NCBI GenBank assembly: GCA_907164885.2
Contig: OU015495.1
Coordinates: forward strand, 106,031,545 to 106,095,544
Direction: 5' to 3'
Length of the DNA: 64,000 nt
DNA from: Dolomedes plantarius
Lineage: Eukaryota > Arthropoda > Arachnida > Araneae > Dolomedidae
Notes under the pieces: model-generated
What the model was told of the DNA's origin: nothing
Databases searched by the model: none
The model's input: only the letters and a program-made list of their open reading frames with translations
Translations under genes and position numbers: made by a program
Part shown: piece after piece, positions 1 to 11,153 of the stretch
Layout of the letters: the number at the start of each line of letters is the position of its first letter
Position numbering within the stretch: position 1 is the stretch's first letter

Positions 1-175
1 CATATAAACAAGAAGTTGTTTGAACTCCCATAAAATGATTTAAAAACGAATTACTTTAATATATCAAATAATTAAAGCGTTGCAACTGCCTTTGAAATAA
101 AATTGAAAATATGTAAAATTTGTTCAATTGTGTGTATCTGTTGTTAATAGATAAAATATAAGATATCGATGTTAA

Positions 176-474
176 AAGGAAAGCAAAATTTGAGACGCTA
201 AAACCGTCCATCCATCCGTCCTTACGAGTTATAATTTTGGCAGCTTGCCAAACCCAGTCTGTATCGCTTCGACAAGCAGTAAATAGTTAAACAGAAAAGT
301 ACCAAAATGCGTTAAAATTTTGACATACATATATGTATATATATACATACGTACATATATATAGATACATATATACATAACACATACATACCTATACACA
401 TACAAAAGAGGTAAGCAGCGATAAGTAATCATACGTTAATAACCCGTGGTAGTTTCGTTAGAAGAGACTACATG
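176..474 (-). repeat. R1 interspersed repeat, copy a
   Basis: One of four copies of a roughly 270-340 bp repeat (others at 1.15/3.83, 19.21 and 25.39 kb). Read on the minus strand it starts at a T-rich plus-strand border (near 478-490), contains the block GGTTATTAACG, an internal run of TATG-type microsatellite, then CAAAATTTTAACGCATTTTGG and the GACTGGGTTTGGC block. This copy lacks the last 40 or so bases seen in the 25.39 kb copy. It has no coding capacity; the frame across it is microsatellite-derived. The class is not recognised; an A-rich border beside one end suggests a retroposed element, but no clear target-site duplication was seen. Confidence 0.7.
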
Positions 475-1150
475 ATGTTTTTTTTTTGGATTGTCTTTGA
501 TATCAATAGAATATCTAACTTAGCGACAGCGAAAAGATAATATTAGTTTTTGAGCTTTCTTTGTTTTCCTCTTTACATTCAGTTTAACAGAAGCTATAAC
601 GGACTGTATATTGCTACTTAAACATTTAATAGTCATCATTTATTTCTATGAGCAAAATGATTGTGTTAAGTTTATGAAGGCCCCTCTCTCCTTTCCTGCC
701 CTAGAATTAGCGAATAAAATGAGAAATTTAAGAGGTATATGAAATTTTATCCGATCAGCATCTCATTAAAGGGTTGATTGATTTTTCCTCGATGGCTACA
801 AATTAATTTATGAGTTTAAGCTTTACGACTAACATACACACACATACACAAACAAACACACATATGCAATATTTATATTCAAACATACATTTGCTTTAAT
901 TTTGTTTTAGTCGTTACAATAGAATATGTGTATGTCGTATCTATCCTACGATTTAACGTATTTCTGGGAAGAATAAATCTCCATTAAAAATGGCATATCG
1001 TTGGCCTAATTAACAAACCACGTAACTCCAAAAAATACCATTTTGGGATTTTCATGCTATTACATTGGTTAATGGTCCATGTACAACTCTGTCGAACCTC
1101 ATAATTCCAAAAAATTTAATTCATCCAAAAAAAGTGAAAAAAAAAATTCA
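475..1150. other. No gene seen
   Basis: AT-rich sequence between two R1 copies in opposite orientation. It holds a short (CA)-rich run near 838-870 and no open frame, RNA gene or transposon end that I can support. Confidence 0.5.
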
Positions 1151-1267
1151 GGTAGTCTCTTCTAACGAAACTACCGCGGGTTATTAACGCAGGATTACTT
1201 ATCGTTGCTTACCTATTTTGTATGCATATATGTATATATGTATGTATGTGTTATGTATATATGTATA

Positions 1268-3829
1268 TGTTACCGGCAAAGTATGAAACGCCGGCATTGT
1301 ATATAATGCCGGACGTTTTTAGGCAAAGTATGAAATATGAGAATTATTACATACTTTCCCTAGGCATTGTATATAATACCTAGGCATTCTATAGAATGAC
1401 AAATGCTATTTAGGCAAAGTTCAAAAAAGGATTCTGAAATGGCTATTATATAAATGGCGTGCATTCCTCAAAAATACAAATGTTATTCTGAAAAAAATGA
1501 GAGTGCCATTAAAAAAAAATATATTCAAAATACATAAAGAAAAATGAATATTGTAGAAAAGAAAATTTATGCCTTTCTTATTAAAGGAAACAAAATTTTT
1601 ACATAAAAAAATAAGAAATTAAAATTAACCTACTTGTAGAAACATGGTAGGCTTGAATGACATTTGAATTACATTTCATCCCATTTTTCACGCAAAGATA
1701 TTTCATATTTTGGCACTTACACATATATTTGACGAATCCTTGGTCGCTTCCACTAGACTGAACAATTGCAACTGACCGGAGAGGAATTTTGAGCTCAGGA
1801 ATATCTTCAATTCTAAGCAAGTTCTTAGGGCATAAAGTGAATTGTGATCTCGCATATAGTTGTTTTAAAATTCCCCCAGAAGGTCCAAGTCGGTAGAAAC
1901 CATCCTCTGCTACACTCATTACAACTGCCAATCACCTCGCCCCTTGTCGATGTCAGGAATAGGAACTCGCACAGTAGTTCCCAAAGAAGCAGTGGGAAAA
2001 TTTTTTTTCCGAATTCAGTTTCTTTTTTTTGGCTTGTATTTCCAGACTGATTTTAGAATTTCTTTTACCTTCAATGGCATTTTCAGTTTTGAAACAAAGG
2101 GTGCACAAAATATCCATTTCATCATCTTTAATAGCATGGCCACAGAAGGTATGAATTTTTTGACGACACTTTTTGCATGCATCACTCGTTTCTTTTAAAC
2201 ACACACAACAGGTATCAGAAACGGAAATCTCTTCGGTAAGCATGTCTTCATCATGTTAGTTTAATCCACTACCGGACCGGCAGAATTGCGGTAGAGCGGC
2301 TGGTCAATAGTTTTTTGCCGATACGCGCAAGCGTGGGAGGCAGCGTAGTTTAGATTAATCCACTACCGACTATAATCTCATCCATGTTTTTTTTTTAAAC
2401 GGGATCTTTTTCTTGCATAATCTGATTAGCTTCACATTTTCCCATTGTTTGGACGATTTATATTACTTTTTATAGCTGCTACTCTGTATTTGTCTTTTAA
2501 AACATCTTCGGGTAGAGAAGAAGTTGTAAGCCTTACTTTAGGTTTGCAGCCAAGGAGAGCTTCGTATGGTGTTCTTTTGATCCCAGAATAAGCTCTATTT
2601 TTCATAAATTGAACGAAACACAGTCCTTCACTCCAGCGGTCAGATTTGTTGTCCTACATCCAAGTACAGAGCACATTTTTGATATCTTTATTAGCTCTTT
2701 CGACATTACCTTGGCTTTGTGGCGAGGCCTCCCATGGACGATCTTCAGTGCTGGCCAAAACTCCTTCAAGATGGTCATCACATTATTGGCAAATTACCTA
2801 CAATTGTCAGACTGTAATACAGATGGCGCTCCAAGCAACGAGAATATGTTCACTAGGTTGTAGGCTACTTCTTCAGCTCTCTTTGACGTTAGAGACTTGA
2901 GAATCACAAATTTTGTGAAATGATCTTGTACACCATTATAAATTTGTATTCTCTATCTGGCTGAGACTGAAAGTCAATAAGATCTACCTGATAAAGGGAA
3001 TTAAATTCGGAAAAAATCACAGGTTTCACAACAAAGCCCTTTTTAATATCTTTCTGTTTTTTTCTGGCAAGGTTCACAAAGGTGGATGTTTAATATCATA
3101 ACGTGTACCGTTTTTGTATTTGGTTGAAAGTTCTTTCAACATTCTATCACGTCCTCCGTGTCCAATAGCTAAATGAGCTTCATGAAGTACGAGAAATAAC
3201 TCAGAGTCCGTGACGTAATACTGTATAGTACTGACGCCTTCTTTAACAGGATAAATGAGTTTACTTTTGGTTTCCACAATCATCACATCATAGCGATTCG
3301 GCAACCAATAGTTCCTGGGTTCCTTCCTAGTAGTCATTTTGATTTTTTGTACATCATTTATTAATTTCTGGTAAGTAGTTTTAGTTAAGAAAGAACTGTT
3401 TTTTGCTGCATTAATTCGAATTTTGGACAGTTCATCGTCGAATCGTTGTTTCATGTCTATAGACCATGACTTCTTCTCCAACACTACAGCATGCTCCTCC
3501 ATTTTCATGCAGCACAGTAAACTAATATTTTGTTGAACAAAATTTAAGTAAAATTGCGTATTTTGACACTCCCGAACAAACCTCAAAGTGCATCTGACAA
3601 ATTCTGAGCCTGAGGCGCACGTTAAAAGTCGAGTGCCTTGCCAAGTGATATTAGAAACGAATCGGAGATGTATTTCATACTTTGCCGGTTTCTCATTTGG
3701 TATTCTATAGAATGCCTAGGAAATTGTGTGAAATATGAATCGTTTCATACATTGCCGGCTAGTTTTAGGCATTATATACAATGCCTAGGTATTCTATAGA
3801 ATGCCGCATTTCATACTTTGCCGGTAACA
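1268..3829 (-). mobile_element. Ginger-type DNA transposon (integrase transposase), degenerate
   Basis: The termini are inverted: TGTTACCGGCAAAG at 1268 and its complement ending at 3829. Flanking TATA occurs at 1264-1267 and 3830-3833, a possible 4-bp target-site duplication, though it lies in AT microsatellite. TGT-starting termini, 4-bp duplication and a retroviral-type integrase transposase are the known marks of Ginger elements. Both ends carry an array of short palindromes of the type GGCATTGTATATAATGCC separated by copies of GGCAAAGTATGAAA. The element lies inside an R1 repeat. A 13-base direct repeat, TAATCCACTACCG, near 2264 and 2354 brackets about 90 bases inside it. Confidence 0.75.
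1599..3508 (-). pseudogene. Integrase-type transposase, KRBA2/Ginger-like, broken
   Basis: Read on the minus strand the order is: a start region (ATG at 3508); a zinc-binding H-x3-H region with the HEAHLAIGHGGRDRM block near 3150-3180; integrase-core pieces YQVDLIDF near 2980 and LQSDN near 2810; and the glutamate block SQGNVERANKDIKNVL near 2680-2730. A conserved C-terminal stretch then runs to about 2480. A Cys/His-rich segment (CCVCLKE...CKKC...HTFC...CTLC) lies at about 2090-2215, and a C-terminal domain at 1599-1931. The protein is cut by at least three frame changes or stops, one of them just after the second core aspartate. The same architecture is known from animal proteins annotated as KRAB-A domain-containing protein 2-like, which derive from such transposases. 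No function can remain in this copy. Confidence 0.75.
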
Positions 3830-3831
3830 TA

Positions 3832-3877
3832 TATATATATATGTACGTATGTATATATATATATATATATATGTACG

Positions 3878-3920
<43 letters not shown>
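3832..3920. repeat. (TA)n microsatellite
   Basis: Alternating TA with GTACG interruptions, part of the internal microsatellite of the R1 repeat. Tyr/Ile-rich frames across it are artefacts. Confidence 0.9.
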
Positions 3921-3923
<3 letters not shown>

Positions 3924-4214
3924 AAAATTTTGACGTATTTTGGTACTTTTCTGTTTAACTGTTTACTGCTTGCCCAAGCGATAGAGACTGGGTTTGGCGC
4001 GCTACCAAAGTTATAACTCGCAACGCAGGACATCTGAAATTTTGCTTTCCGGAGGACCGTTATGGAGGAACGTAATCCCACGTTAAAACAACACATACTG
4101 CGTAACTTCTTAACATAACAGTTGATAACCTTGTAACTCCACTTTAATTATGAAGATATTTAATTACATAACAATGTGGTCTATATATATCTCAGAACAC
4201 TTTAACATTTATTA

Positions 4215-4650
4215 CCATGTTTTTATTAACTTGATTTCTTGTTTGTGTGTGTGTTTGTTTGTCCAGTACATATCTTGCAATCGAGTTTTAACTAACTTTC
4301 CGACTTGCTAGACATTTGAAACTTTTAGAATAGCTCAGAACACGATGACAATGCATTTTTTAAAATACTTTTAGCCATCTTTAAGCAGATTTTTACCATG
4401 TTTTTATTATTTTCAGTTAATTTTATTTTGTAGACTGGTGTAGCCATCTGTCGGCCGGAACGGGAACGAAAAGTTAAACGAAAGTTAACTCCCAATTAAC
4501 TTCATTTTCTTTCAAGTTGATTGGATAATTCATCAAAAATTTTTAAAAAAGTATTTATTAATACATAGAATTGTCAAATTTATATGATTCAACAGAAAAT
4601 TTAAAAACATGGTATACAAAAAGTTCTTTTTATCTTGTAATTATTTTTAA
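4215..4650 (+). repeat. R4 interspersed repeat, copy 1
   Basis: About 435 bp that reappear inverted at 41765-42195, with shared blocks such as GCCATCTGTCGGCCGGAACG, CTTTCAAGTTGATTGG and AAAGTTCTTTTTATCTTG. A third short piece of one end lies near 40800-40855. The other large copy sits inside an R3 MITE, which shows that R4 is mobile or was moved. No open frame and no clear terminal inverted repeat or CTRR end were seen, so the class is unknown. Confidence 0.65.
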
Positions 4651-5167
4651 GAATAAACGATAATAATTTATCTTTTCACTGTCAAATAAATCAGTTTTTT
4701 GTTCCTCCTGTAAAAAGTGGGAAATGTTAGTTTCGCGATTTGTTAATTAGGACAACGATATGTTTTATTTATTAGCTTACAAATCTAAAGAATATGTACA
4801 TATTCGAAAGGAAACCCTTAATTATACATCTGTGCCATGAAATTCCTAGTTTATTGGAATTTTAACTGATTTATTCTGAAACTACGTCTTTATTCCCCCA
4901 AGGACATATTTTTTTAGCTGTGTGATAGGCCTTTAAACATCCAGTTTCTTTAAAATAGCTTAAAAATTCACAATAATCTTTCTAGAATTTTTTTTAGTTT
5001 GATTTCAGAATGTAATTGAATGCAATATCAAGGGATTTGAAACAAAACAAAACAAATTATGAAATATGTCGCCAGTTTCGTTTCAAAGTATTAAATTTAT
5101 ATCAGTACGTGCACGTTTTAACGAGATAAAGAGATAATAGTTTTTCTTTGAAGGTTTTTTCTACGTG
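4651..5167. other. No gene seen
   Basis: AT-rich sequence with oligo-T runs and short frames only. Nothing recognised. Confidence 0.5.
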
Positions 5168-5175
5168 CTTTAGGA

Positions 5176-5540
5176 CAGTGGTTGCCAACCGGTGGTCCGC
5201 GAGAGCCTCTGTAGTGGTCCGGCACCACATATAAAGAAGTTTCCAAATAAACGGGAATTTTGAAAGCAATGTCCACTGAATGAGATGGGCCGAATATATC
5301 CGATGACTATCAGGTGCTGAATTAAAATTTCTTAAAAGTTTTACATAATTATTTTATTATCAGAATATGATACGTTAGAATGAGAGCACGTTAATCTTGT
5401 ATCCCTTCTGACTGAGGGATATTCTATATCCCCATACCGCCCGGAAGGTCCCCCCTCAAGTCGGTGGGGGGTGGGTGGTCCACCCATGGTTCAATATCTG
5501 GCTTAGAGGTCCGCTGATTTCTACGTGTTGGGAACCACTG
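5176..5540. mobile_element. hAT-type MITE (365 bp)
   Basis: Starts CAGTGGTTGCCAACC and ends with the inverted GTTGGGAACCACTG. Flanks are CTTTAGGA (5168-5175) and CTTTAGGG (5541-5548), an 8-bp target-site duplication with one mismatch, as expected for hAT elements. GGTCCGCG near the left end has an imperfect partner GGTCCGCTG near the right end. There is no transposase; it would be mobilised in trans. Confidence 0.88.
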
Positions 5541-5548
5541 CTTTAGGG

Positions 5549-6072
5549 TCTAATTATTAACTATTCCATAGAATCAAATTGTAGTATGATGACAGATCTG
5601 TTTACATCGTCATTCATTTATTCATATTTAAGTTCTTGTTACGGATTTAAGTATTATTTTACGAAATACGATAGTTATTTGATAAAACTGTATGTAATCC
5701 ATCCTGATAGCTTATGCAAAAATAAACATCTCCAGTCAACCCAGATGACATGCCTACATTTGCATGAGTGACCCGTCTTTCTAAGACGTGTTTCATGAAA
5801 TTCATCGTAATCCAAGTTTGACACTACAAATCGTATTTGACGCTTTGTTCGTTCCGATCTGAGGATGTATAGATTGCAATTTGTCAGTCACGCGTAAAAT
5901 ATTATAGAAATTTCCCTTTTGGAAATTTGTCATCTTCACGGTACATATCGAACTGTGCAATTCTAGGGAAGAAAAATTATTTGGTGGGTTATGGATAATC
6001 TTGAAATGTTAATATTTTCTGACTCTCGCATATTTATTTCATTCGGCCATACTTATTTTGTAGCTACTGACT
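5549..6072. other. No gene seen
   Basis: Contains a short open frame (5586-5771) without recognisable features. Nothing else is supported. Confidence 0.5.
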
Positions 6073-6432
6073 GAAATTTGTAAACGAAATAAACACTCCA
6101 AGTTTTTAGGAATAATTCAGTATTTTTTCTAGAAACGCAACAGCTTTTTCCCCGATAACGAAAGACATATTTTGTAAAGTTGTATATTTGACAAATTAAT
6201 CTCACTTCCCTAATTTCTTGTCGATTCAAGAGTTCAGTACACATATGTGTACAATTTGTGAACGAAATAAACACTCCAAGTTATTAGGAATAATGCAGTA
6301 TTTTTTCTAGAAAATGCAACAACTTTTTTCCCCCAATAGCGAAAAAGATATTTTGTAAGTTGTGTATTTCGCAAATTAGCCTCACTTCCCTGATTTCTTG
6401 TCGGTTCAAGAGTTCAGTACATATTTGTGTAC
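6073..6432. repeat. Tandem duplication, two units of about 180 bp
   Basis: The unit starting GAACGAAATAAACACTCCAAG is repeated. Each unit ends in CAAGAGTTCAGTACA followed by a TGTGTAC. The copies differ at scattered positions and small indels (roughly 85-90 percent alike by eye). Frames inside are AT-rich and unrecognised. Confidence 0.85.
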
Positions 6433-8247
6433 GGAAAATCTATATAAAAAACAATAAATCAGTACCATTAGATCTCGTTACTGTTATTGATTTATTGAAT
6501 ATTTAAGAAAGAATTGAATTGATAGCAAAGTCATGCTCAAATCACGATCGTCTTTCAGAAAATGCAAACTGATTAATTCTAGAGAAACTCTCCGTGCTCT
6601 CCCCAAGGGATGAAATCTTTTACAGATTAAAAAAGGCGTTTAAAAATCTAGTTAACGTGAACAATTTAAAAATTCTCTCCTCATATCTCAACAGAATAAT
6701 TTGAGAAGTTAATTCAGGAGAATAGCAAGGGAATACCAAAGGAACAAAGAATTAAAAATATATTTATCTCGGCAGAGTCATTTACAAAAGTACTTCGAGG
6801 AGCCCCAATTTTTGTGCGTGAGAATTTTAAAGAATTTATAATATCTTTCTTTGTGTGATAATAATCGTTGCGGCCTAATTTTCTCTCCTTTTTAAAAAGA
6901 ATAAATCACTAGGGTAAAAGGAGATAAAAGCGTTTGGAGTTTTAATATGAATTTGCATGCTAATTTATTTTTTGAAATTCAGATTTAGTATGCTGCAGAG
7001 AATTGATTGCGAGTGTTATTTGCATACTTTCAAAAGAAATGTAACTCTCAAAAGAACTGCCTGTGAACGTTATGGAAATGGTTTTGGCTCATTTTCAATG
7101 GTGTTATTCGCTTATGTCTCCCATTCGCTTTGACAAAACACTTTAATATATATTTTCATTGTTTCTTCGAAAGTAATTTAGTATGTGTCATTGTTCTTTA
7201 ACTGCATGTTTCGCATCTATATATAATGAATGGTGTACTTCCAAATGATAGTCTATATACGTAGCCAGTTTTTATATGAGAAAAGTATTTATTTGTTTTG
7301 TAGTGTATCGAGATGTTAGACGCTTGTAATGATTTTTTCTTTTGAACTTTGGCAAAGAATCGCGAGGAAAATCTGGCCAAATCTTTAAATTCCTCAGACA
7401 GGATTTGGGAAAAGCAATAAAATTGTAAACATCAGTTTCTAAAACGCTCTAATGTGGATTTAAGAAGCTTGAATGTCAACGGTTTTAAAAAGAACACTTA
7501 TATAAGGGCAATATCACTGCATACACGACCAGTTTTGAGACTCTGTCCAATATTTTCACTACATAGTCATTTAATTATTTTAATTACTATATGGAAAGAT
7601 GACTACTGACTACGACTAAGCTTTACACACAAAGTTTGGAGGAACCATTCTGATGCCAATAGTAACACAAGTTTCACTGTGATGACATTTCATAACGTTG
7701 GTTTTAGCGTTTTAAAAATAAAAATATTTATACTGTTTCTTCAATGAACTGGTATATTTCTCCAAACATTTATTGAAGAAACTTGAAACTTCATATATGT
7801 GACAATGTCTATCGATGAATATACCAATAGACTTTGACTGTTACATATTAAACTTTGAATCTTCTAAATTAAAATACTAGAAAACATTAGCATTTTGGTT
7901 GCTCATTTTAAGAGAAATCTGAACATATTTCTCTGTAAACCTGCATTCCAAAGCCCAGCTAGCTCTCTAAACCTACTTAGCCTTCACACCCATAATCCTA
8001 CTCTATTACATGAGGTATTTCTGCAATGCAATTTGTGGGCACTTTTCGTATAATATTTTATTTCCTGCATACTACTATAGTTAGAAAAGAATCTACTAAA
8101 CTACACTGTACGATTGAAGCTGTGAAACCTGGACTTATGGTTAATTTGGACTAAATGAAATGTAATTTCTAATGCTCCATATGCATAAAACTTCGTACGT
8201 AAAACAAAATACCTAGATTAACTTTTGGCAACTCAAAAAGGTGATTT
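6433..8247. other. No gene seen
   Basis: About 1.8 kb of AT-rich sequence. Short frames (for example 7198-7380, minus) have no recognisable domain, and no transposon termini were found. Confidence 0.5.
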
Positions 8248-8255
8248 CCTACAGA

Positions 8256-8718
8256 CATAGACGTAGCGTCGGGGGGGGGAGGGTGAACGTGCCCCCCCCC
8301 CAATATAACTTGAAATAAATTAAAACGTTAGTAGAAGTTCAGTTAAAATCAGAAAATTGTAGAAAACTTTTAAGAAAGTTGGTTTTTTACCGCCCATTTA
8401 AACTGTGAAACTGAAGATTCCGATTATGTCTTTAGCCTTAACATAGTTTTTAACAATGATATGATCCATAACAAAAATTCGATGCTGTAATTTTTTTCTC
8501 ATTTTATTTGTATTATGTTTATTTTCCTCATTGTATAACTTTTAAATACTACTCAAACATCAATTCTATTGTTATTCAATTTCAAAAAGGTATAACATTT
8601 CATATTTTAAGGACCGTACGGTAGTCAGTGTGCTGAGGAGGGCCCTAACTGAATTCAATTCGTGCCCCCCCCCCCCTCTCCCTCCAAAAAAAGAAGTTAG
8701 AAGCACGCTACGCTTATG
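8256..8718. mobile_element. hAT-like MITE with G-run/C-run borders (463 bp)
   Basis: Starts CATAGACGTAGCGT and ends with the inverted ACGCTACGCTTATG. Flanks CCTACAGA (8248-8255) and CATACAGA (8719-8726) form an 8-bp duplication with one mismatch. Just inside each end lie G and C homopolymer runs (GGGGGGGGG, CCCCCCCCC), a pattern common to CATAGGCGTAGC-type hAT MITEs in animals. Non-coding. Confidence 0.85.
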
Positions 8719-8780
8719 CATACAGAAGAGTGCTTTCTATGTTTTGGGTTCATGTCCATGAGTTTTAGACATGCGACGTA

Positions 8781-9914
8781 CCGGATGACCATAAATTAAA
8801 CACCCCCTACTCCGACCTCTTTATATATGGAATTACTCAGTGTATAAGCTTCAAATCTTGTACACATACTATTCAAGACATGGGGAAACAGATTACATGA
8901 AAAAAAATTAGTTCCGGAAACTCCGATAGGTGGTGCTGTACGACTGGACATGACTGAAAAAACACAAAAACACATTTTAAACACATTTCATTTGAATGAA
9001 TGAAACACTCATGTGGCATGAACCTTATTGACGTAGGGAATGCTGCTCAATATAGTTCCCTTCTTGAGGATGTAAAAACTGCAGTCTGTGGACAGCTTGT
9101 TCAACTGCGGATCGTAACTGGTCGACTGAAATGCTTCTCACACGCAGACCGGTATCTTCTTTCAAGTCTTCCACGGTAACCATATGTCCTCGATAAGCAA
9201 GAATTTTTAAGTGTCCCGATAGCCAAAAATCACACGGAGTAAGATCTGGTGAAGAAGGTGGCCAAGTTTTTGAAAACGCACGACTGATTATTCTGTCATT
9301 AGTGAAACGTTGCCGAAGAAACTCCTGTACACAGATTCCAATGTGTGGAGGCGCTCAATTTTGCATAAAAGTAATTGAGTAAAGCAATTGTTGCAAATGG
9401 GGTACAACAAAAGTTTCGAGCATCCTTTTGTACCTGTTGACCGTCACGGTGCATGCCTTAGGGAATTTGCGAGTAGCCTCTTCGAAAAAGAAAGACCCAA
9501 GAATGACTGTGAATGTACACCAGACTGTAACTTTCGGTGAGTGGAGTAGAATCTCTTGGAAGGTACAAGGATTTTCCGTGTCCCAAATGCGACAGTTATG
9601 GGTATTCACTGTTCCACTGAGGTGGAAATAGGGCCTCGTCGCTCCGCAGAATCTGCCACAAATTTCATTTCACATAAATTTTTTTACAAATTATTATTAT
9701 TATTATTATCATTGTCTTGTTTTAATGTTTTCTATTATGCAGCGCGACCTATCGGAGTTTCTAGAACTAATTTTTTTTCGCGTAATCCGTTTTCCAATGT
9801 CTTGAATAGTATGTGTACAAAATTTGAAGCTTATACACTGAGTAGTTCAGTATTTGTATTAGAGTATTTGTATAGAGAGATCGGAGTAAGGATGTTTTAA
9901 TTATGGTCACCCGG
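8781..9914 (-). mobile_element. Mariner-like element, internally deleted (1134 bp)
   Basis: TA dinucleotides flank it at 8779-8780 and 9915-9916. The termini are inverted: CCGGATGACCATAAATTAAA at the left and, complemented, CCGGGTGACCATAATTAAAA at the right. The terminal inverted repeats are long (about 170 bp), and each carries an inner AACTCCGATAGG block near 8916 and its complement near 9752. The space between holds the C-terminal two thirds of a transposase; the N-terminal DNA-binding part is missing. Confidence 0.87.
9025..9655 (-). pseudogene. IS630/Tc1/mariner-superfamily transposase remnant
   Basis: On the minus strand an RSDEA motif (first catalytic Asp) near 9640 is followed by a one-base frameshift, then HLSGTVNTHNCRIW, then HSPKVTVWCTF and a strand of core domain ending SITFMQN. 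The second catalytic block should read Q-D-G-A-P-P-H. Here it reads Q-N-stop-A-P-P-H, so the Asp codon has become Asn and the Gly codon TGA. The frame then continues to PPSSPDLTPCDFWLSGHLK, containing the third acidic residue, and stops at 9025. About 42 codons separate the second and third acidic positions. The enzyme is dead; the N-terminal helix-turn-helix region is absent. Confidence 0.85.
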
Positions 9915-9916
9915 TA

Positions 9917-10313
9917 TTTCGAAACTAGTTAGACTCACGTGACACGGCATAGTTCTTGGAATAAAATTTTCTGTTTATTTGAAATTATAATGTAATTTTA
10001 TTTTGATTAAAATTAAAATTTAACTCTGAGACATTCTGAGTAGTTTTGAGACACATCAGTTTGGAAACATTCTGCAGGATGCGAGCATAGAATCACGGCT
10101 GCGTCTCGATGCATCAGCTCGGAAATCCGGCCGTTTTTAAAAGAAAATTAATGCCGTATAAAATTAGAATGGCGATATTTGAAAGTGACATAAAAATGCG
10201 TATTGTTCTTCAACGGATACGTTATTAAAGACTAGGTTCTTAACCTTTAGATATTCGATTCCCTGTTTAGAACGGGAAATTTCATACCCCTTTGTAAGAA
10301 AGGCCATTAAGGG
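9917..10313. other. No gene seen
   Basis: Ordinary AT-rich sequence after the mariner-like element, with no terminal repeats or frames that I can support. Confidence 0.5.
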
Positions 10314-10344
10314 GGTTGTATATATATATATTATATATACGACC

Positions 10345-10378
<34 letters not shown>

Positions 10379-10382
10379 GGCT
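10314..10382. repeat. Palindromic TA tract
   Basis: Two TA runs, the second bounded by CCCTG and CAGGG, so that 10353-10381 is a near-perfect palindrome able to form a hairpin. The CAGGG borders resemble the end of Tc1/mariner termini, but no element body is present. Confidence 0.7.
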
Positions 10383-10594
10383 CACATATTTTACTAAAAA
10401 AGTAGGTGAGTATATTGTGTTTTCTCAAATAAAGGTGCATGTATTTTTAGTACCGTGTTTTCCCACGTCACGTTACAGGGGAAAAAAACTCACAATTTAA
10501 AAAAAACCTTTTTATTATATATTAACAATTGATTCGGAAATTTCTTAAAATTTCGGCTAAGTTAAGCCAAGATAATACTTTTTAAAAAAGTTGG

Positions 10595-10597
<3 letters not shown>

Positions 10598-10661
<64 letters not shown>

Positions 10662-10681
10662 GAATATATATATATATATAT
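10598..10681. repeat. (TA)n microsatellite
   Basis: TA repeat with one TTGGGAA interruption that repeats its left border. The overlapping Ile/Tyr frames on both strands are artefacts. Confidence 0.95.
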
Positions 10682-10870
10682 TCCTTCTTGGGCATGTGTT
10701 CTTGGGATACATGCTATCCCAACCCGTAAGAAAAAGGTTAAATAGCATAGCCAAAAACAGGTTCTACCGGGGTGATAGAGATTCACTTGAAGAAGTTGCT
10801 GTTGTTTGCCAATGCGGGGCACTTGTCAATGAAGTCATTTGCATAGAATCTGCAATAATCGTTGGTTGCT

Positions 10871-11153
10871 TTTAATGGGGGCACCGTATAGGTAAACCAC
10901 ACCCACACCCCGAAGCCGCCTCAATTTTGACCGAACTCCCCCCCCCCCAGGGCCGACATCTGGGGGGATCGTACCTTCTTCCACCCTGTCTGACCTCGTA
11001 GAAGGACTTTCGGGCCTTCGAATTTAATATGCCTATATCCGGCCCATATATGCCCATAGACACGTAGGCATTTCATGACGTACCTCGGGATTTGAACTGA
11101 GCACCCTCAGATTCACGCCCGACGCTCTACCACTAAGCTACCTCGAGCCCGGT
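10871..11153 (-). mobile_element. tRNA-derived SINE (family A-like tail)
   Basis: On the minus strand the head reads like a tRNA: TAGCTTAGTGGTAGAGCG (A box) near 11119-11141 and GTTCAAATCCC (B box) near 11088-11098, about 30 bases apart. The 3' end is GGTGCCCCCATTAAA at 10871, shared with the SINEs at 44.68 and 48.02 kb. RNA polymerase III would transcribe it from the right. The middle contains a C-run and unrelated body sequence. Confidence 0.82.

Larger units (their letters stand above)
1151..4088 (+). repeat. R1 interspersed repeat, copy b, split by Ginger element
   Basis: The first part (1151-1267) carries the hairpin-like start GGTAGT...ACTACC and the GGGTTATTAACG block. The second part (3830-4088) carries the (TA)n tract, CAAAATTTTGACG and the GGAGGAACGTAATCC end. 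The parts join in the same order as the uninterrupted copy at 19208-19549. The 2.56 kb between them is a complete transposon with its own inverted termini, so this is an insertion into R1, within its microsatellite. Confidence 0.75.
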
